A stretch of 64,000 nt of DNA, from NCBI GenBank assembly GCA_029783825.1, contig JAREIK010008136.1, positions 54,492 through 118,491 on the forward strand, read 5' to 3'. Position 1 is the stretch's first letter; each line of letters starts with the position of its first letter. The position numbers were made by a program, and so were the translations under genes. Shown here piece after piece: positions 15,106 to 28,231 of the stretch. Below the pieces are notes generated by a model. It worked only from the letters and a program-made list of their open reading frames with translations. It was not told where the DNA came from and made no database searches. The DNA comes from Sapria himalayana. Lineage: Eukaryota > Streptophyta > Magnoliopsida > Malpighiales > Rafflesiaceae.

Positions 15106-15230
15106 GCGCCTACCATCACGCGTCACTATATATATTTTATATTAGTGACGCATGTCATACATAATTTTTATATATTATACGGATAAAAATATTTATCCGT
15201 ATAATAGTCACTATATATATAAATTATCCT
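15106..15230. repeat. Two adjacent short foldbacks at the right edge of block II
   Basis: One inverted repeat has arms GCGTCAC and GTGACGC around an AT spacer (about 15119-15156). A second, of about 34 bases, is centred near 15190 with arms reading CTATTATACGGATAAA on the reverse strand and its complement on the forward strand. The 16-mer TATCCGTATAATAGTC occurs at 15050-15065, inside the array, and again at 15194-15209, in the second foldback, so the array edge and the foldback share sequence. The style resembles the subterminal GCGTCATT repeats of the CACTA at 45836, but I cannot show common descent. Confidence 0.6.
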
Positions 15231-15358
15231 CAACTAGCTGTCATATTCATAGGTCCCATATAACAAAATTATGTTTAGGTGTTTCAGGTCAAAAAAACAA
15301 AGTTGCTGCAATTTTCCATTAACAACTACATTGTTCTAGACACGAAAGCTTAAATAAT

Positions 15359-15730
15359 TTAGAGCAGCAGGATCCTTTTTGTTGAAATACATGCAAAACC
15401 CATGCGAAAATCATATGATAGTGAATGAACCTTTTTAGAGGCTTTATATTGAGGAGCAGACAGTCTCTTGCGGGATCTTCCCTTGCTAAATAGGCTTCCA
15501 AGGTATTCCTCATCTTCGGCATTAGCCTTGATGTAACTATCATCACTTATATCATTGTTGTCATTAATTGATTCTAATACAGTGGATTTTTGGGAGACCA
15601 GTGTTGATTGCACTAGCCTCCAGTTGACTTTCCTTGGCCCGGGTTGCTGGACCACTCCAAAAGTGGCCGCCATCATCACTAGCTTGTCGCCTATCCATTT
15701 ATACACTTCGACTGGTGTTGGAACTTTGCC
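15359..15730 (-). other. Exon-like fragment, unrecognised
   Basis: On the minus strand an open frame without an ATG start runs from about 15730 down to 15359. It is relatively rich in charged residues, with segments such as VEVYKWIGDKLVMMAATFG and DDSYIKANAEDEEYLGSLF, and base composition is closer to coding than in the AT-rich flanks. An overlapping forward-strand frame exists at 15555-15860 but looks like a shadow. I cannot name the family. It could be a piece of a transposon-encoded protein or a captured exon. Confidence 0.3.
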
Positions 15731-16029
15731 GATGGGGACTCAGTGGAAAGTTAAAGAGGGAAAACATGCAAAACTGTGTCGACCTAGCAACATAAGTGAT
15801 TTGTGTGAAAAACTGAAAATTGAACATAATGATTATGATTTAATTTTTTCATTTTATTAATTACACATAATCATCTATTCATGTATACTATACAAGTGGA
15901 GTAATTCAACTTCTTAAATACAAGATATTAATTAGATTAACCACCCAGAAGATTATTTCTTCAAATACTAGGTCCATATTTAACAAATAAATAAATAAAT
16001 AAATAATAATATATATATATATATATATA

Positions 16030-16551
16030 GAGTTATTTAGCATCCCCTCAAACTCATGATGCACCAATTATAAGCATTGATAGTTTGTCAACTAGAAAAT
16101 GAGAATTAAAATTTGAACACAACTTAATAAAGAAATCTACAAGCTATAAGGAAAAAAAAAACAAAAAAAACAAAATGATAGTGTCATACTTGAGATGATA
16201 ATGTGTAATATGACAATCAATTTTAATGTGCGTGATTCATTCATTCATGACTAATTTATGAATAATTTGAATAACACTCTTGTAATCATAATATATAATA
16301 ATTGAGTGAGAAAGCAATACTCTCATATTTGCAAATAACCAACATAACCACACATAATTTCTATTGTAGTAAATATCATAGCATAATACTTTGCTTTAAT
16401 TGAATATAGAGAAATAGATAATTATTTTTTATAGAGAATGCAAAAAATCAACTACATGAACAATATAAGCAATATCAAGATGAGTAATAGAAAGATATGT
16501 TAAGCTCCCAACAATAGTATGACATAATATAGGATCAGACAAAGGCACATT
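16030..16551 (-). pseudogene. Ty1/copia polyprotein remnant (end of RT and RNase H)
   Basis: Read on the minus strand from 16551 down, broken frames give the usual order of the copia reverse-transcriptase/RNase H tail. A PLSDPILCHTIVGSLTYLS-like segment comes first, then a degraded SIKAKYYAM segment in the place of the RNase H STEAEY motif, then a DNQSAIQIA-like stretch (YDYKSVIQI here), then HIKIDCH, and finally the polyprotein end HHEFEGM just before the polypurine-like GAGGGG. Several frameshifts and stops are present, and the conserved block between the RT end and the RNase H has been deleted. It is cut off at 16551/16552, exactly where the 66-bp CACTA derivative begins. Long terminal repeats are not recognisable. 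Confidence 0.72.
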
Positions 16552-16617
16552 CACTACAAGAAAAATCACATTTAGCTAGGGACAATTCCCTAGCTAAATC
16601 GATATTTTCTTGTAGTG
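16552..16617. mobile_element. 66-bp palindromic CACTA derivative (two termini back to back)
   Basis: The element begins CACTACAAGAAAAATCAC and ends with the complement of CACTACAAGAAAATATCG. The two arms of about 31 bases pair almost completely around a 3-base centre, each ending inward in TTTAGCTAGGGA. The right arm read inward is nearly identical to the CACTA terminus at 21024, so this looks like an element of that family that has lost everything between its ends. The flanking triplets are ATT and TGA, so no 3-bp target-site duplication is visible. Confidence 0.75.
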
Positions 16618-19600
16618 TGAGATTTTTCACGTTTGAGATATGTATCATATAATAAATTTAATAGTATAAAACAACATAATAAATAACCTCGCACATTAAA
16701 ACATATACAAAATATATTAAAATATTAGAATATATAATAAAATATAAATGTTAATAGACTATGTAAGTTTATAGGCACAAAAAAGAAGAAATTTAAACTA
16801 AATATCAAGCATCATTGAAATCATACATATCTAATTATATAATTATGTGTTAATTATCATTATAAAATATCTGACTATGTTAAGAAAAAAAATTAATAAA
16901 ATAATAATCAATGACTCATACTAGACATGAGATTTTAGTTTCTAAAATTTATAATAATCTTCTATAATATGATGAATATGAATTCATCTACAAATACTCA
17001 TACATTATACTTGGGTATATATGCAATATGATAATATATTTAACAAATATAAAAAATATTAATTTTTGAAGACAATTAAAATAAAAAAAATATTTTAAAT
17101 ATTAATCTTTTATTTTATTTCTTTACTATTTAATTGCTTAAATAAATCATAGGATTAAGATGAAAAGAATAATAATATTATCAAATTTATATCACTTTTC
17201 ATAAATTGACTATAAGAACTTTAAAATAAAATTTAAGAATAATTATATATTTATTATAATATTATAAAAATAAATATGATATTTTTAGTGATTATCTAAT
17301 ATGGAGATCAATATCTTATTTGAAGATTAATTTTTTCATTCAGTTAGCTAAAGACAATCGATAAAAAGTGCATCTAAACAGGAATAAGTTATCAAGATAT
17401 TTGAATATTAGTTACTATTTCATCTTATCTAATAATTACACAAAAAATTAATAAATTGAATAGGTAAAAATTATACAAATACACTTTTTTCCTTTAATTC
17501 TAGATGATATTTGTACATGATATACTAATTCCTCAGATATCTAGTATAGCATCAATGTTTTTTATTATGAATATAATTTTAGATAGAAAGACCGGGTTAT
17601 AATCAAATATTATTGAATCTTTATCATGCTTAAATAATTAGGAGAAATCATGAATGAGTCTTTAAGATAAAATCTTAAGACATATACAAAAATAATGAAA
17701 CCAAAACTTATAGATGTGATAATTCAAACCAACCCATGTGATATTATAACACTAACTCTACCCTATCATATATATTTTTTTATAATCTTTTTATTGTATT
17801 TTTTATAAGTATTTATATTTACATTTTTAGACTTGTATATATTTTAATATACTTTTTTACATTGATAATCATATATAGTGTGGTTTAAATATTAATAAAT
17901 TATAAATTTTTTATAATATTATTTTTATTTTTTTCTTCTCAAATAAATATATATAGATATAGGAAATAGCCAAGAGGTGAGAGGATAGATCCCAGTTAAA
18001 ACAAGCCCAAGCTAGCATGAGTTTGCCACATGTTAATTTTTAACATGAGCCAAAACCAATCTAACGAGTTCCATTCTACCCTAGGACAATGAGCCGTGCC
18101 AGACACCTTTGTCTTTTGTCGGGCTAGCACGACATGTCCCATGCTAAAAAGCATGATCTCCTCGACACCACATTGTGGTCTAGTTGAGCCTCAAAAAAAT
18201 AGATCATGTTGGTCTGGTATGACCTATTTGCCACCTCTATTTTAGCTTATTACATTATTATTTTTTTTGTTATGTTATGCTGATGAAAACTCATAACATA
18301 TAGACTACGTTAGTAGCATTTATCTATTATATAGGAGTATTGTTTATATGTATTTTTCATATTATCATGACTATTCTTCTTCTCTTTGATTTCTACATAT
18401 TTAATAGTAGATCTTAATAATATTAAAAATAAATAATTTTTTTTTATTTTATAAAAATGTACCAATAAAAAACACTAAGATTATATAAATCAATAATAAT
18501 GATAAAATACAAGATATTATTATAAGCAACTACTCTACAAAGTCTTCGAATCAACGAGTTGTGTCATTTAATCTATAATGATCTAATAATTAAAGTCATC
18601 TAAGATAAAATAATCAAGTCAAGTCATACCTACTCAAAACTATAATTACATGTTGATTACCTATTATACCAAGATACTGAATTTGTTCAATTTTCTTATA
18701 TCCTTTGAAACTATTAGTTTATTCACTACACCTAATATTTTTTGCATTTGCTTCATGGGCAACTTTTTTTTTGACCAAGGTTAGTGTGATTAAGTGTCTA
18801 CTTTTTCTCTATCTTTCATTTTTAAACTAAAGTTTGATTTCATATTACTTTTTTAACACAAGAAGTTAAGGGTGTTGGTGTTGGGCTGATAGCAGCAGCT
18901 TATTTTTCAATGGTAAATGATACAAGCATTAGTTAGTTTTACAACATGTTTGAATCTAAATGTTTTAAATAAAATATGCATAAATTAGGTTATAGATATT
19001 TAAAAATTAGAAATAGGTTGGTGAACCTTTATGTACAACACTGTACACTATAAAAAACAATTTAACTATAATCTCAATATCCATTCAAGTTGGCATACAT
19101 ACAACATAAATACCAATCTTACCTTAGAAAAAATTGATATTAGGATTATATAAAATTTTTATGAATGCTAGCTGATCACTAAATAATGCATAGGATGAAA
19201 TATCAGTATTCTCTTAAATTTTATTGTTTAAATTATTGTTTAATACAATATGTTTTATTTATTCATGAATAATTTAATTAAAAATAAATCATATATTTTC
19301 TGGTGTATGTTTCAAAAGAGTTTACAAGTAATATAAGTTTTGAGTATTTATTGTACTTGTGTTAGAGATGATATGTTGAGTAAAGCCAAAATATTTATTA
19401 CTTTAATTGGCAATTAAGTTAGGAAAAACTAATATCACAGAAAGTTTGGTTGCTCACATTGATTAGTAGGCTGAAAATACTCAACCAAGATATATGTTGC
19501 TTAATTTACAAGTGAATTACCTACTCAGGTTGTGCTACTTGAATTGTCAAGTTGATTTTGTGTAATGCTTAAAATATAATAAATTTTTATTTTATCAAGA

Positions 19601-20159
19601 GATAATATTTAAAGATTATATTTTAAAAATTATATAAATTATTAATTTTTTGCTTAAAACATATGTCCAACTCAAATTAGAATACTCATATAATCAAGAA
19701 TATTCATAATTTGCGAAAGGATTGTTGATAATGTATAATCTTGATAAAATCAAATTCATTAAATTTGATATTGTTCATGTTTTTTTTTTCACAATCTCCT
19801 TTATTTTGATTAAATTAAAGAAAAAATTAATTTTTTTCATGTAAAAAAAAGATACCATCTTCAATTAAATATAAAATATGACCTACTCATGGTGATACTG
19901 ATTAGTACATTCTTTTTTCTTTTTGCTAGTTTAATTTTATTTGAAAATATTTTTTTTATTGTTTTTAGATGTTATTAGACGTAGGGAAATTATGAAATGG
20001 TATATTAAAATAATATTTAAAAAAAATACCTAAATAAGTAAATATTCATATTAAAAAATATATCAAAATAAAATATTTCTACTTCTAGTAAACTCAAAAA
20101 AAACTTTTATTCCTCCTATATATTTCATGATTTGAAAAAAAATAAAAAAAAAATCTATT
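16618..20159. other. AT-rich interval without recognisable genes
   Basis: About 3.5 kb of very AT-rich DNA with no reading frame that I can relate to a protein. A short, clearly less AT-rich stretch at about 17965-18235 (containing GTCGGGCTAGCACGACATG) stands out and may be a repeat fragment. I see no terminal repeats, RNA gene or tandem array. Confidence 0.6.
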
Positions 20160-20609
20160 TATAAAACACTATAGCATGAGAGGTATACTATTTTAGAAAA
20201 TAGTATGCCCGATTTGTAGCAATATAATATTTAATAAATATTATAAACACAACATTATATATAAACATTTAAACATTTTTATAATCATATGACATTATAT
20301 AAGTGTTTATGCTCTAATATAATATATATAAATGTATAACTTATATATAAACATTGATGAGTTTATATAAACATATAATATTATATATAAATATTTATAC
20401 ATATGTATAAATGTTTATAATTATTTATACAACATTTAAGTAAAACTATACATTTATATAATTGTTTATATAACATTTATATAACATATAAAATGTTTAT
20501 ACAATATTATAAACATTTATATAACATATAAATTTTTATATAAATATATAATATTTATAATATTTATATAATTGTGATATATATACTATATAATATTTAT
20601 AAAAGTGTT

Positions 20610-20649
<40 letters not shown>

Positions 20650-20760
20650 GTAACATTTATAAAAATATTTTAAACACATATATCTAAACAATTATAAATT
20701 TATATAATCATATGTCCATTATATATAAAAGTTTATACTTTAATATAATGTGCAACTAAG
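20160..20760. repeat. AT-rich repeat field with a (CA)n run
   Basis: Loose repeats of TATAAACATTTATATAACA-like sequence alternate in both orientations over about 600 bases and include a CA dinucleotide run at about 20608-20635. No clear fixed period. The stretch to 21023 holds nothing recognisable. Confidence 0.7.
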
Positions 20761-21023
20761 AGAATAATGATGTGAAATATGATGTTTGTATGCATACACA
20801 AGAGATTATCTCTATAATGTATTTATCATATGAAGAAATTATATATCATAGAGAAAATATTAGTAGTTTTATCTATGAATGAGAATGAGAGTATTATTTG
20901 GTATTGAGGGAGAGAAATCAATTATCATGGTCATTTCAGAGTCTTCATAGAGCTCCTCTATCATGATGCTTACTTTAAAGAAGCAAACAAATCTTTTTTA
21001 AAAATTGTTGTTGATACTTCTCA

Positions 21024-22230
21024 CACTACAAGAAAATATAGATTTAGCTAGGAAATTTTAGTTAGGAATCAATCACTAGCTAAATTACGAGGGATTTGCT
21101 AGGGAATAACAAGGGATTAATGATTTTTCTTTGAAAAAAAAATAGCAACTGATAATTTTTTGTAAATTCCACTCAAGAAAAGTGGGGCATTTAGCGACGG
21201 ATATAGCGATTGAAATTATTCGTAAATTCTACTCAAGAAAAGTGAGGATTTTAGCGATGGATTTAGCGATAGTATTTTCCTAGCTATTAAAATACAGAAA
21301 TTAGCGACGGAATTTCCTTAGCTAATGAAATACTGAAATTAGCGATTGATTTAGTGACGGAATTTCTCTATCTATTATCGGAATTAGCGATGAATTTAGG
21401 GAATTTCTCAAGCTAATAAAATAAAAATTAATGACGAAGTTAGCGACGGAATTTTCCTAGCAATTAAAATACGGAATTTAGCGACAGATTTAGCGACCGA
21501 ATTTCCCTAACTAATAAAATCCAGAATTTAGCGATAGATTTAGCGACTGATTAAGCGATGAAATTTTACTAGCTAATAAACACATGAATATAGTGACGGA
21601 TTTAGCAACAGAATTTTCCTAGCTAATAAAATATGGAAATAAGTGACCAATTTAGTGACAGAATTTCCCAAGCTAATGAAATATGGAAATTAGCGACAGA
21701 TTTAGCGACTAAATTTTTTTAGCTATTAAAATCCAGAATTTAGCGACGGATTTTGCAACAGGAATTTCTCTAGCTAATAAAATATGAAAATTAACGATGA
21801 ATTTAGCGACTGAATTTCCCTAGCTAATAAAATCCAGAATTTAGTAATGTATTTAGTGACAAAATTTTCATAGTTAATAAAATCCAAAAATTAACGACGG
21901 ATTTAGCGACAGAATTCCCCTAGCTAATAAAATCTGGAAATTACCAACACATTTAGCGATGGAATTTCCTTAGCTATTTAAATCTAGAATTTAACGAGAG
22001 ATTTAGCGACAGAATTTTCATAGCTAATTACATCATTAACATATCGATGGATTTCAACTATGGAATTCCCTAGCTAATTATATACTAAACATAGCGACGG
22101 ATTTTAGCGACGTAATTTCCTAGCTAATTACATCTTGAAATTATAGCTATGGATTTAGCGACGAAATTTCCCTCGCTAATTACATACTTAATATAGCAAC
22201 GAATTTTAGCGACGGAATTTCTCTAGCTAA
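21024..22230. repeat. CACTA left terminus and subterminal repeat field
   Basis: From the CACTACAAG terminus, about 1.2 kb is filled with roughly 20 or more imperfect units built around TTAGCGACGGA and AATTTCCCTAGCTAAT, mostly 40-60 bases apart. Such arrays of short motifs next to the termini are where the TnpA-type protein of CACTA elements binds. The repeat stops sharply at about 22230, giving way to plain AT-rich DNA. Confidence 0.9.
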
Positions 22231-23779
22231 TATTTAATTATTTAATTTTTTTAATTTATTATTAGTTTTAATATTTTATTTAATTTTGTTTATTAAATGT
22301 ATGTTAATGGTCTATAAATGAGCAATCCTTTAAGATACATTCTCCTCTTAAAATCATAAAAAAGATATTATAAATAATTAATTTAAAATATATAAAAATA
22401 AAAAAAGATATTAATAAGGACTAAGATAACAATTTTTATGATATATTAATTTTTTTAAAATTATCCAAAAATTTTTCTTAAGTTTTTAATAAAGAAACTA
22501 AATATTTAAATTAAAGTAATATTAAATAATTAATTCAATAAGTATAAATAATTTTTTGATATTTAAAAAATTAAATTAACATACATTAAAATTTCTACTA
22601 ATTTAAATGTAAATTAATTCATAGTATGATAAAATAGAAATATTTTCAAAAATATCTGAAATGACAAATAAACTAGTAAATATTAATATTATTATAAGTA
22701 TTAAAAAAAGTTAGATATAGAAAACTTTAAAAAAAATAAATAATACAAAATTTAAAAATCTTGAAATATAATAAAATATAATTTTTTCAATAAAGTTAAA
22801 AAAAATAAAATAATAATTATAAATAAATAATAGATGGTTAATCCTACTAAAATTTATAAAAATGAAACAATTGAGTAATATTTTAAAAATTAGCTTTAAC
22901 ATTAAGTTTTTTATTAAATAATAAATATTACTTTTATTAATTATCTTCTCACTTAAGTAATTTTTGAATTTTAAAAATTATTAAAGATATCAAATAATAT
23001 GAAATTTTGTGTATTTAAAATTATTTCATAGTATCTTCATAAAAATTAATATGAATTCTTAAATATTTATAACCATAAAGTATAAATTTTTATATATTTT
23101 TTAACTTTAAGAGTATTTTATAACTTTAGGAGAGTTGCTAGAAGACAAATCATCTTTTCATTTATGTCTTATTATATGAAGTTTGTTAATTTGTACCTAT
23201 TTGATATTTTTAGGGCAAATCATATTTTTTTTATTGTTTATATATTTATTGATTAATTAATATTATAATAAAAATTGTAAGGTATTGTGTTTTTCATTTG
23301 TACCTTGCTATTTGCACATTAATTTTGTTGAAAAAAATTTTGATAGTAAATAAAATTAATGAGTATTTTGTATTTTATATATATATATATTGTTTATTTA
23401 ATGTTTTAATAATTAAAAATATAAATATTTTCCTAAAATATACATTCTCTCTTTCGACGCCGATGCATCTCTAACAAGACGAATTCCTCCGCATCCCACC
23501 ATCTATCTCTCGATGCCGATTCAATAAAAATTATTTTGAGGTTTAAATTTTAATTTGTTATTGATTTGAGGGTACTTTATAAATTTATTTTTCATCGATT
23601 ATCTTGGATTGCTTAATCGAAGAGTAAGCATTTTTATTCTATTTTTTCTTGTTTCAGAATTTCTTCTTTAATCACCATGGTATGCTTGGATTTTGTATAT
23701 AAACTTATTTGTATACATGCTTCATGCGTTTGTGATATAATGCGTTGTCATTGTGTGGATTTTGATGGTGGTCGTATAC
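22231..23779. other. AT-rich interval without recognisable genes
   Basis: Plain AT-rich sequence inside the CACTA region, with no supported coding sequence. A short GC-richer stretch at about 23453-23520 contains GACGCCGATGCATCTCTAAC and a second CGATGCCGATTC, possibly part of the 5' untranslated zone of a transposon gene. Confidence 0.5.
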
Positions 23780-24160
23780 AAAAATAATATATAACCTATA
23801 TATATACTTAGGTTTGCTGACTTGATATCTACAAAAATAGTATACATCAATATGCATGTGTATTTTATACATAACAAGTATACATACTTAGGTATGCTGA
23901 CTTGATATCTACAAAAAATAGTATACATCAATATCCATATATATTTATACATAACTAGTATACATACTTTGGTATGCCGACTTGATATCTACAAAAATAG
24001 TATACATCAATATTATATATATTTATACATAACTAATATACATACTTTGGTATGCCGACTTGATATCTACAAAAATAGTATGCATCAATATGCATGTGTA
24101 TTTTATACATAACTAGTACACATACGTAGGTATGCCTACTTGATATCTACAAAAAATATT
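23780..24160. repeat. 80-bp tandem repeat, about 4.7 copies
   Basis: The landmark CTTGATATCTACAAAAA recurs at about 23821, 23901, 23981, 24059 and 24139, giving periods of 80, 80, 78 and 80. Each unit continues with a TATACATCAATATGCATGTG-like segment and ends in TATACATACTTTGGTATGCC. There are no spacer-like unique segments. Confidence 0.93.
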
Positions 24161-24177
24161 CAAAATGAGTAATGATT

Positions 24178-24300
24178 GAATTCAAAAATAAAATAAAATA
24201 AATGAATACATGAAATAAATGAAATAAATGAAATAAATGAAATAAATGAAATAATGAAATAAATAAAATAAATAAAATAAATAAAATAAATAAAATAATA
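24178..24300. repeat. ATGAAATAA / AAATAAAAT microsatellite
   Basis: A run of the 9-mer AAATAAATG changes into AAATAAAATAAATA-type repeats. It follows directly on the 80-bp array. Confidence 0.93.
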
Positions 24301-26733
24301 GTTTAGCATGTCAAATTAAATTAAACTAATTATACTCGATTGAACCAGTTTGGACTATCCAACCAACTTCTAGAAAACTCAATAATATTCACACATAAAT
24401 TGAAAATAATTGAGTAAGAGCTTATCATTTTCACTTTGAAATGTTCTCTTTAATATGTGTTGTGTGCTAGGAACCCAAATCACTTTTATTTATAGGCAAG
24501 ATTACAAGTTTTAAAATTTGATGCAACATTTAGTAAGCCAACACATGGCTTTCACATGTCAACTCAATCCTTGGCAATTATACACATCATATAACAAGCA
24601 CACTTTCAAGCACTTGGCATTAATGCACGAGAACACATAGTAAGCACATAATCAATACTTATCACTCATGTAAACCAAGACATGGAAATCATACATACTA
24701 ACTCATGATATTCATGCAAGTAAGCATGTGATAAGCTTGTAAGTCAACATATGATATAAAAATAATTATTCTTATTAATTTTTTCATAGACTTTATTATC
24801 ACTTTCCTACATGATTCATTTATATTCTTATGGTTGCACTTATCTTTAACAAAGATTATCATGGTGTGTGTGTGTGTATATATAAAGATTTATATTACCA
24901 TGTATCTAACATTTTGTATTGTAAATTTATCTTGAAATTATCTGAAACATATAATAACTTCATATTTATGTTTCTTGAAATAAAACACTTATATTTCTAA
25001 TAATTTCAATATTTCTTCAATAGATGTCTCGTAGTGTGCGATTCCTTGTGATCTCTCTTGTGTTAGTGATGAGTGGACTTGTTGAATCAAGTTTAATAAT
25101 ATTAAAATAATGATTTCATACTGATATAATAAGATCAACATATAGGAATGTGTCATGGACACTCAAGCTAAGATAGTAAAAAATATATAAACCAAACTTT
25201 TTTGTACATAATTACTATCAAGAATAATATTTTTAAAAACAAATAGCATGGTAATAAAAATCCAAACCAACAACATGGTAGACTGATACAAAAGAGAGAT
25301 ACTCTAACACTGAATATATGAGTCGATCCTCGTAGATGTTGGATATGTTTTCAATGGTGCTATCATTTATCATGTTGTTCAGATGTTGGGACGTGAATTT
25401 TACCTATTCTAATCATGAAGCCTCATAGCTTATATAAGAGCCAAATAATAATTTTGGGTTGAGTTTGGGAGAATGGTAGGTAGATAAAAAAAATATAATA
25501 TTTTAAATCTATAACATTTTTGATTTAGATAGAGGATATAAAACTATTAAAAATATTTAGATATTTTTAATGTTTATAATCCCCACAATGTCATGCAACA
25601 CAATAGATTTTTTTCTACCAAAAAATGTTTTATCAACTTCAATTTATGATTTTAGCCACAAAAATGTAGTTTATTAATACTCTAAAAATTCAACTTCTAC
25701 CAAATTTATATTAACTATAATTTATACCATTAACAACTGTGGATTATGAAGAGTTTGGGCATCTCTATAACGTTGATGAATTTCATGCCTTACAAGGGTA
25801 TTCCTAAGACAACATTGTTAGGACACCCTTTATCATGCCATGTTAATAATATCATCTTTTAACACACGATAATTTTTTTGTGCTCCAATATGTTTATTTT
25901 AACCAATTTAAAAACTAATAAATATGAGGAGTAATTATTAGTTGAATGTGTAGCTATTAGTTGAGTACCATAAAGTTGTAACCTACAAGATTGAATCTAA
26001 GTTTCATGTTTCACAAAATTTGTGGCAGATGTATCTTGTAATAAATAGTAATAAAGAATATAAGAAAATATGAGAAGTTTATGGAAATATATGTATCATT
26101 AATGAAACATTAATTTATAGTACTAGCAAATATATGTGAGTACTCGTTATGCGAGTACTCTTTTATAGTTTAATATGATAAACATATTTACTAATTATTT
26201 TTAGTCCATAACATATATTTTAAATATTATTTCATATCTTAATAAATAAATATAAAATTATTATAATTTTAAAAATATCAATACAATATAAAAAAAAATA
26301 GTAACATATTATAAAAATATAGTAAAATGAATAATAAAGAACAATTAATAAGTTGTAAATAAAAATAAAAATTTCAAAACTATTGAGAATTATATTGTAT
26401 TTTTATATTTTTTATCTTGAGATACTAGGATGGGATGATTCATATAGAGTAATAGTATTTATAGTTTCATTTTGTATTTATAAATGAATTATTATTTTAT
26501 TTAATAAATGATAGTCATTTTATAATTTTTATTCAAAATATTTATTATTGTGAGTTTTTATTTATTTTATTCAGTTATTTTATTTTTATGGAAATACTCG
26601 ATATGTAAAGTTTCATCAATCATTTTTATTCATTATGTAAAGGCATGAGTTTTAGTTATATATTATTATTATTGAATGTTATTTTTTTAATATCAACTTT
26701 TTTTTATTTTCATGTATTAATCTTCATATTTTT

Positions 26734-26768
<35 letters not shown>

Positions 26769-26939
26769 ACATGCAGATATATTGATGAAATTTATGATGC
26801 ATTAGCAGAACATCTCTTTGCTATAGAAGTAGTAGTAAATGACCATTAAAAATAACTTCCTGCTCATGTCAAAATTGTAGAAATATAGTATTTCTTTTCT
26901 CTCTCTCTCTCTCTCTCTAAACAACATTATTGGCCATAT
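24301..26939. other. AT-rich interval without recognisable genes
   Basis: No protein-like frame, RNA gene or clear repeat, apart from short TG, TA (26740-26765) and CT (26895-26919) runs. It lies between the tandem-repeat block and the AT-rich satellite within the composite CACTA. Confidence 0.5.
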
Positions 26940-28178
26940 TTTAGTTGTTGAAGTTGTATGACTATATATAAATATTTGTATAAGTATAAATAAATAATTG
27001 TATAACTATAACACTCTATATAATTAGATATAACTATATTTGTAAGTATGTATACATATATGTAAATCTATATATTATTTATAACTTTATATATTTATGT
27101 ATAACTATTTGTATGAATATATCTATATATAACTATATGTTAACTATATAAAAATATTTATAGTTATATATACTATATGTAATAATATATAACAATAAAT
27201 AATTGTATCTTATTATATGTATTACTAAAAGCTTATACATAACTATATTTAAATATAATTTACAACTTATATTTAGTATATTGTCTATATAATCCAAAAT
27301 ATATTTAACTATATCTATACCTATAGAAACTATAGGTATAGATATATAAAATTATATAAATAATATATAACCTACATGTATAAATATAAGTTTAACTATA
27401 CGTGTAATTATATGTATAACCACATGTAACTATATTTATAATTACATGTTTAACAACATACAACATTATGTTTAATTATATGTGTATAACTATATATAAA
27501 TATTTTTAAACTAAGAAAACATTATATAATTAAATATAAATATTTTTAACTATTTATACATATATGTATAAATATATGTACATATATATATTATACTATA
27601 TATTATATAACTAAATATAACTATATACGTATAATTATATATAATATATATACTACTATATAATATATAATATATATATATATATATTATAACTATATAT
27701 ATATATGTATAATAACATAAATATAAATAATTTTATATTATTAATGTATAACCTATATTTAAATATATAAGTAACAACATATATTTAATATACATTTTTA
27801 TATATTAGTATAAAAAATGTATTTTAGTATATCCATACCTATACATACCTATAAGTATAAATATATGAAATTATATAAACAAATATATATACATACATGT
27901 ATAAATATTAGTTTAACTATACGTGTAACTATATGTATAATCACATGTAACTATATTTATAATTATATGTATAATAAAATACAACATCATATTTAATTAT
28001 ATGTGTATAACTATATAATTATTTGTAAAACTAAATAAAACTTTATATAATTAAATATAACTATAATTCTAATTATTTATACTTATATGTAAATCTATAT
28101 ATTTGTTTATAACATTGTATATATTTATGTAAAACTAAATTTAACTACTCGTATAAATAAATAAATATAAATAAATAA

Positions 28179-28231
<53 letters not shown>

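Noticed and set aside
22711..22902. Phe/Ile-rich minus-strand frame
   Set aside because: AT-rich composition alone explains it.
23780..24160. CRISPR-like array
   Set aside because: The 80-bp units are contiguous and similar throughout, with no unique spacers, and the DNA is plant nuclear.
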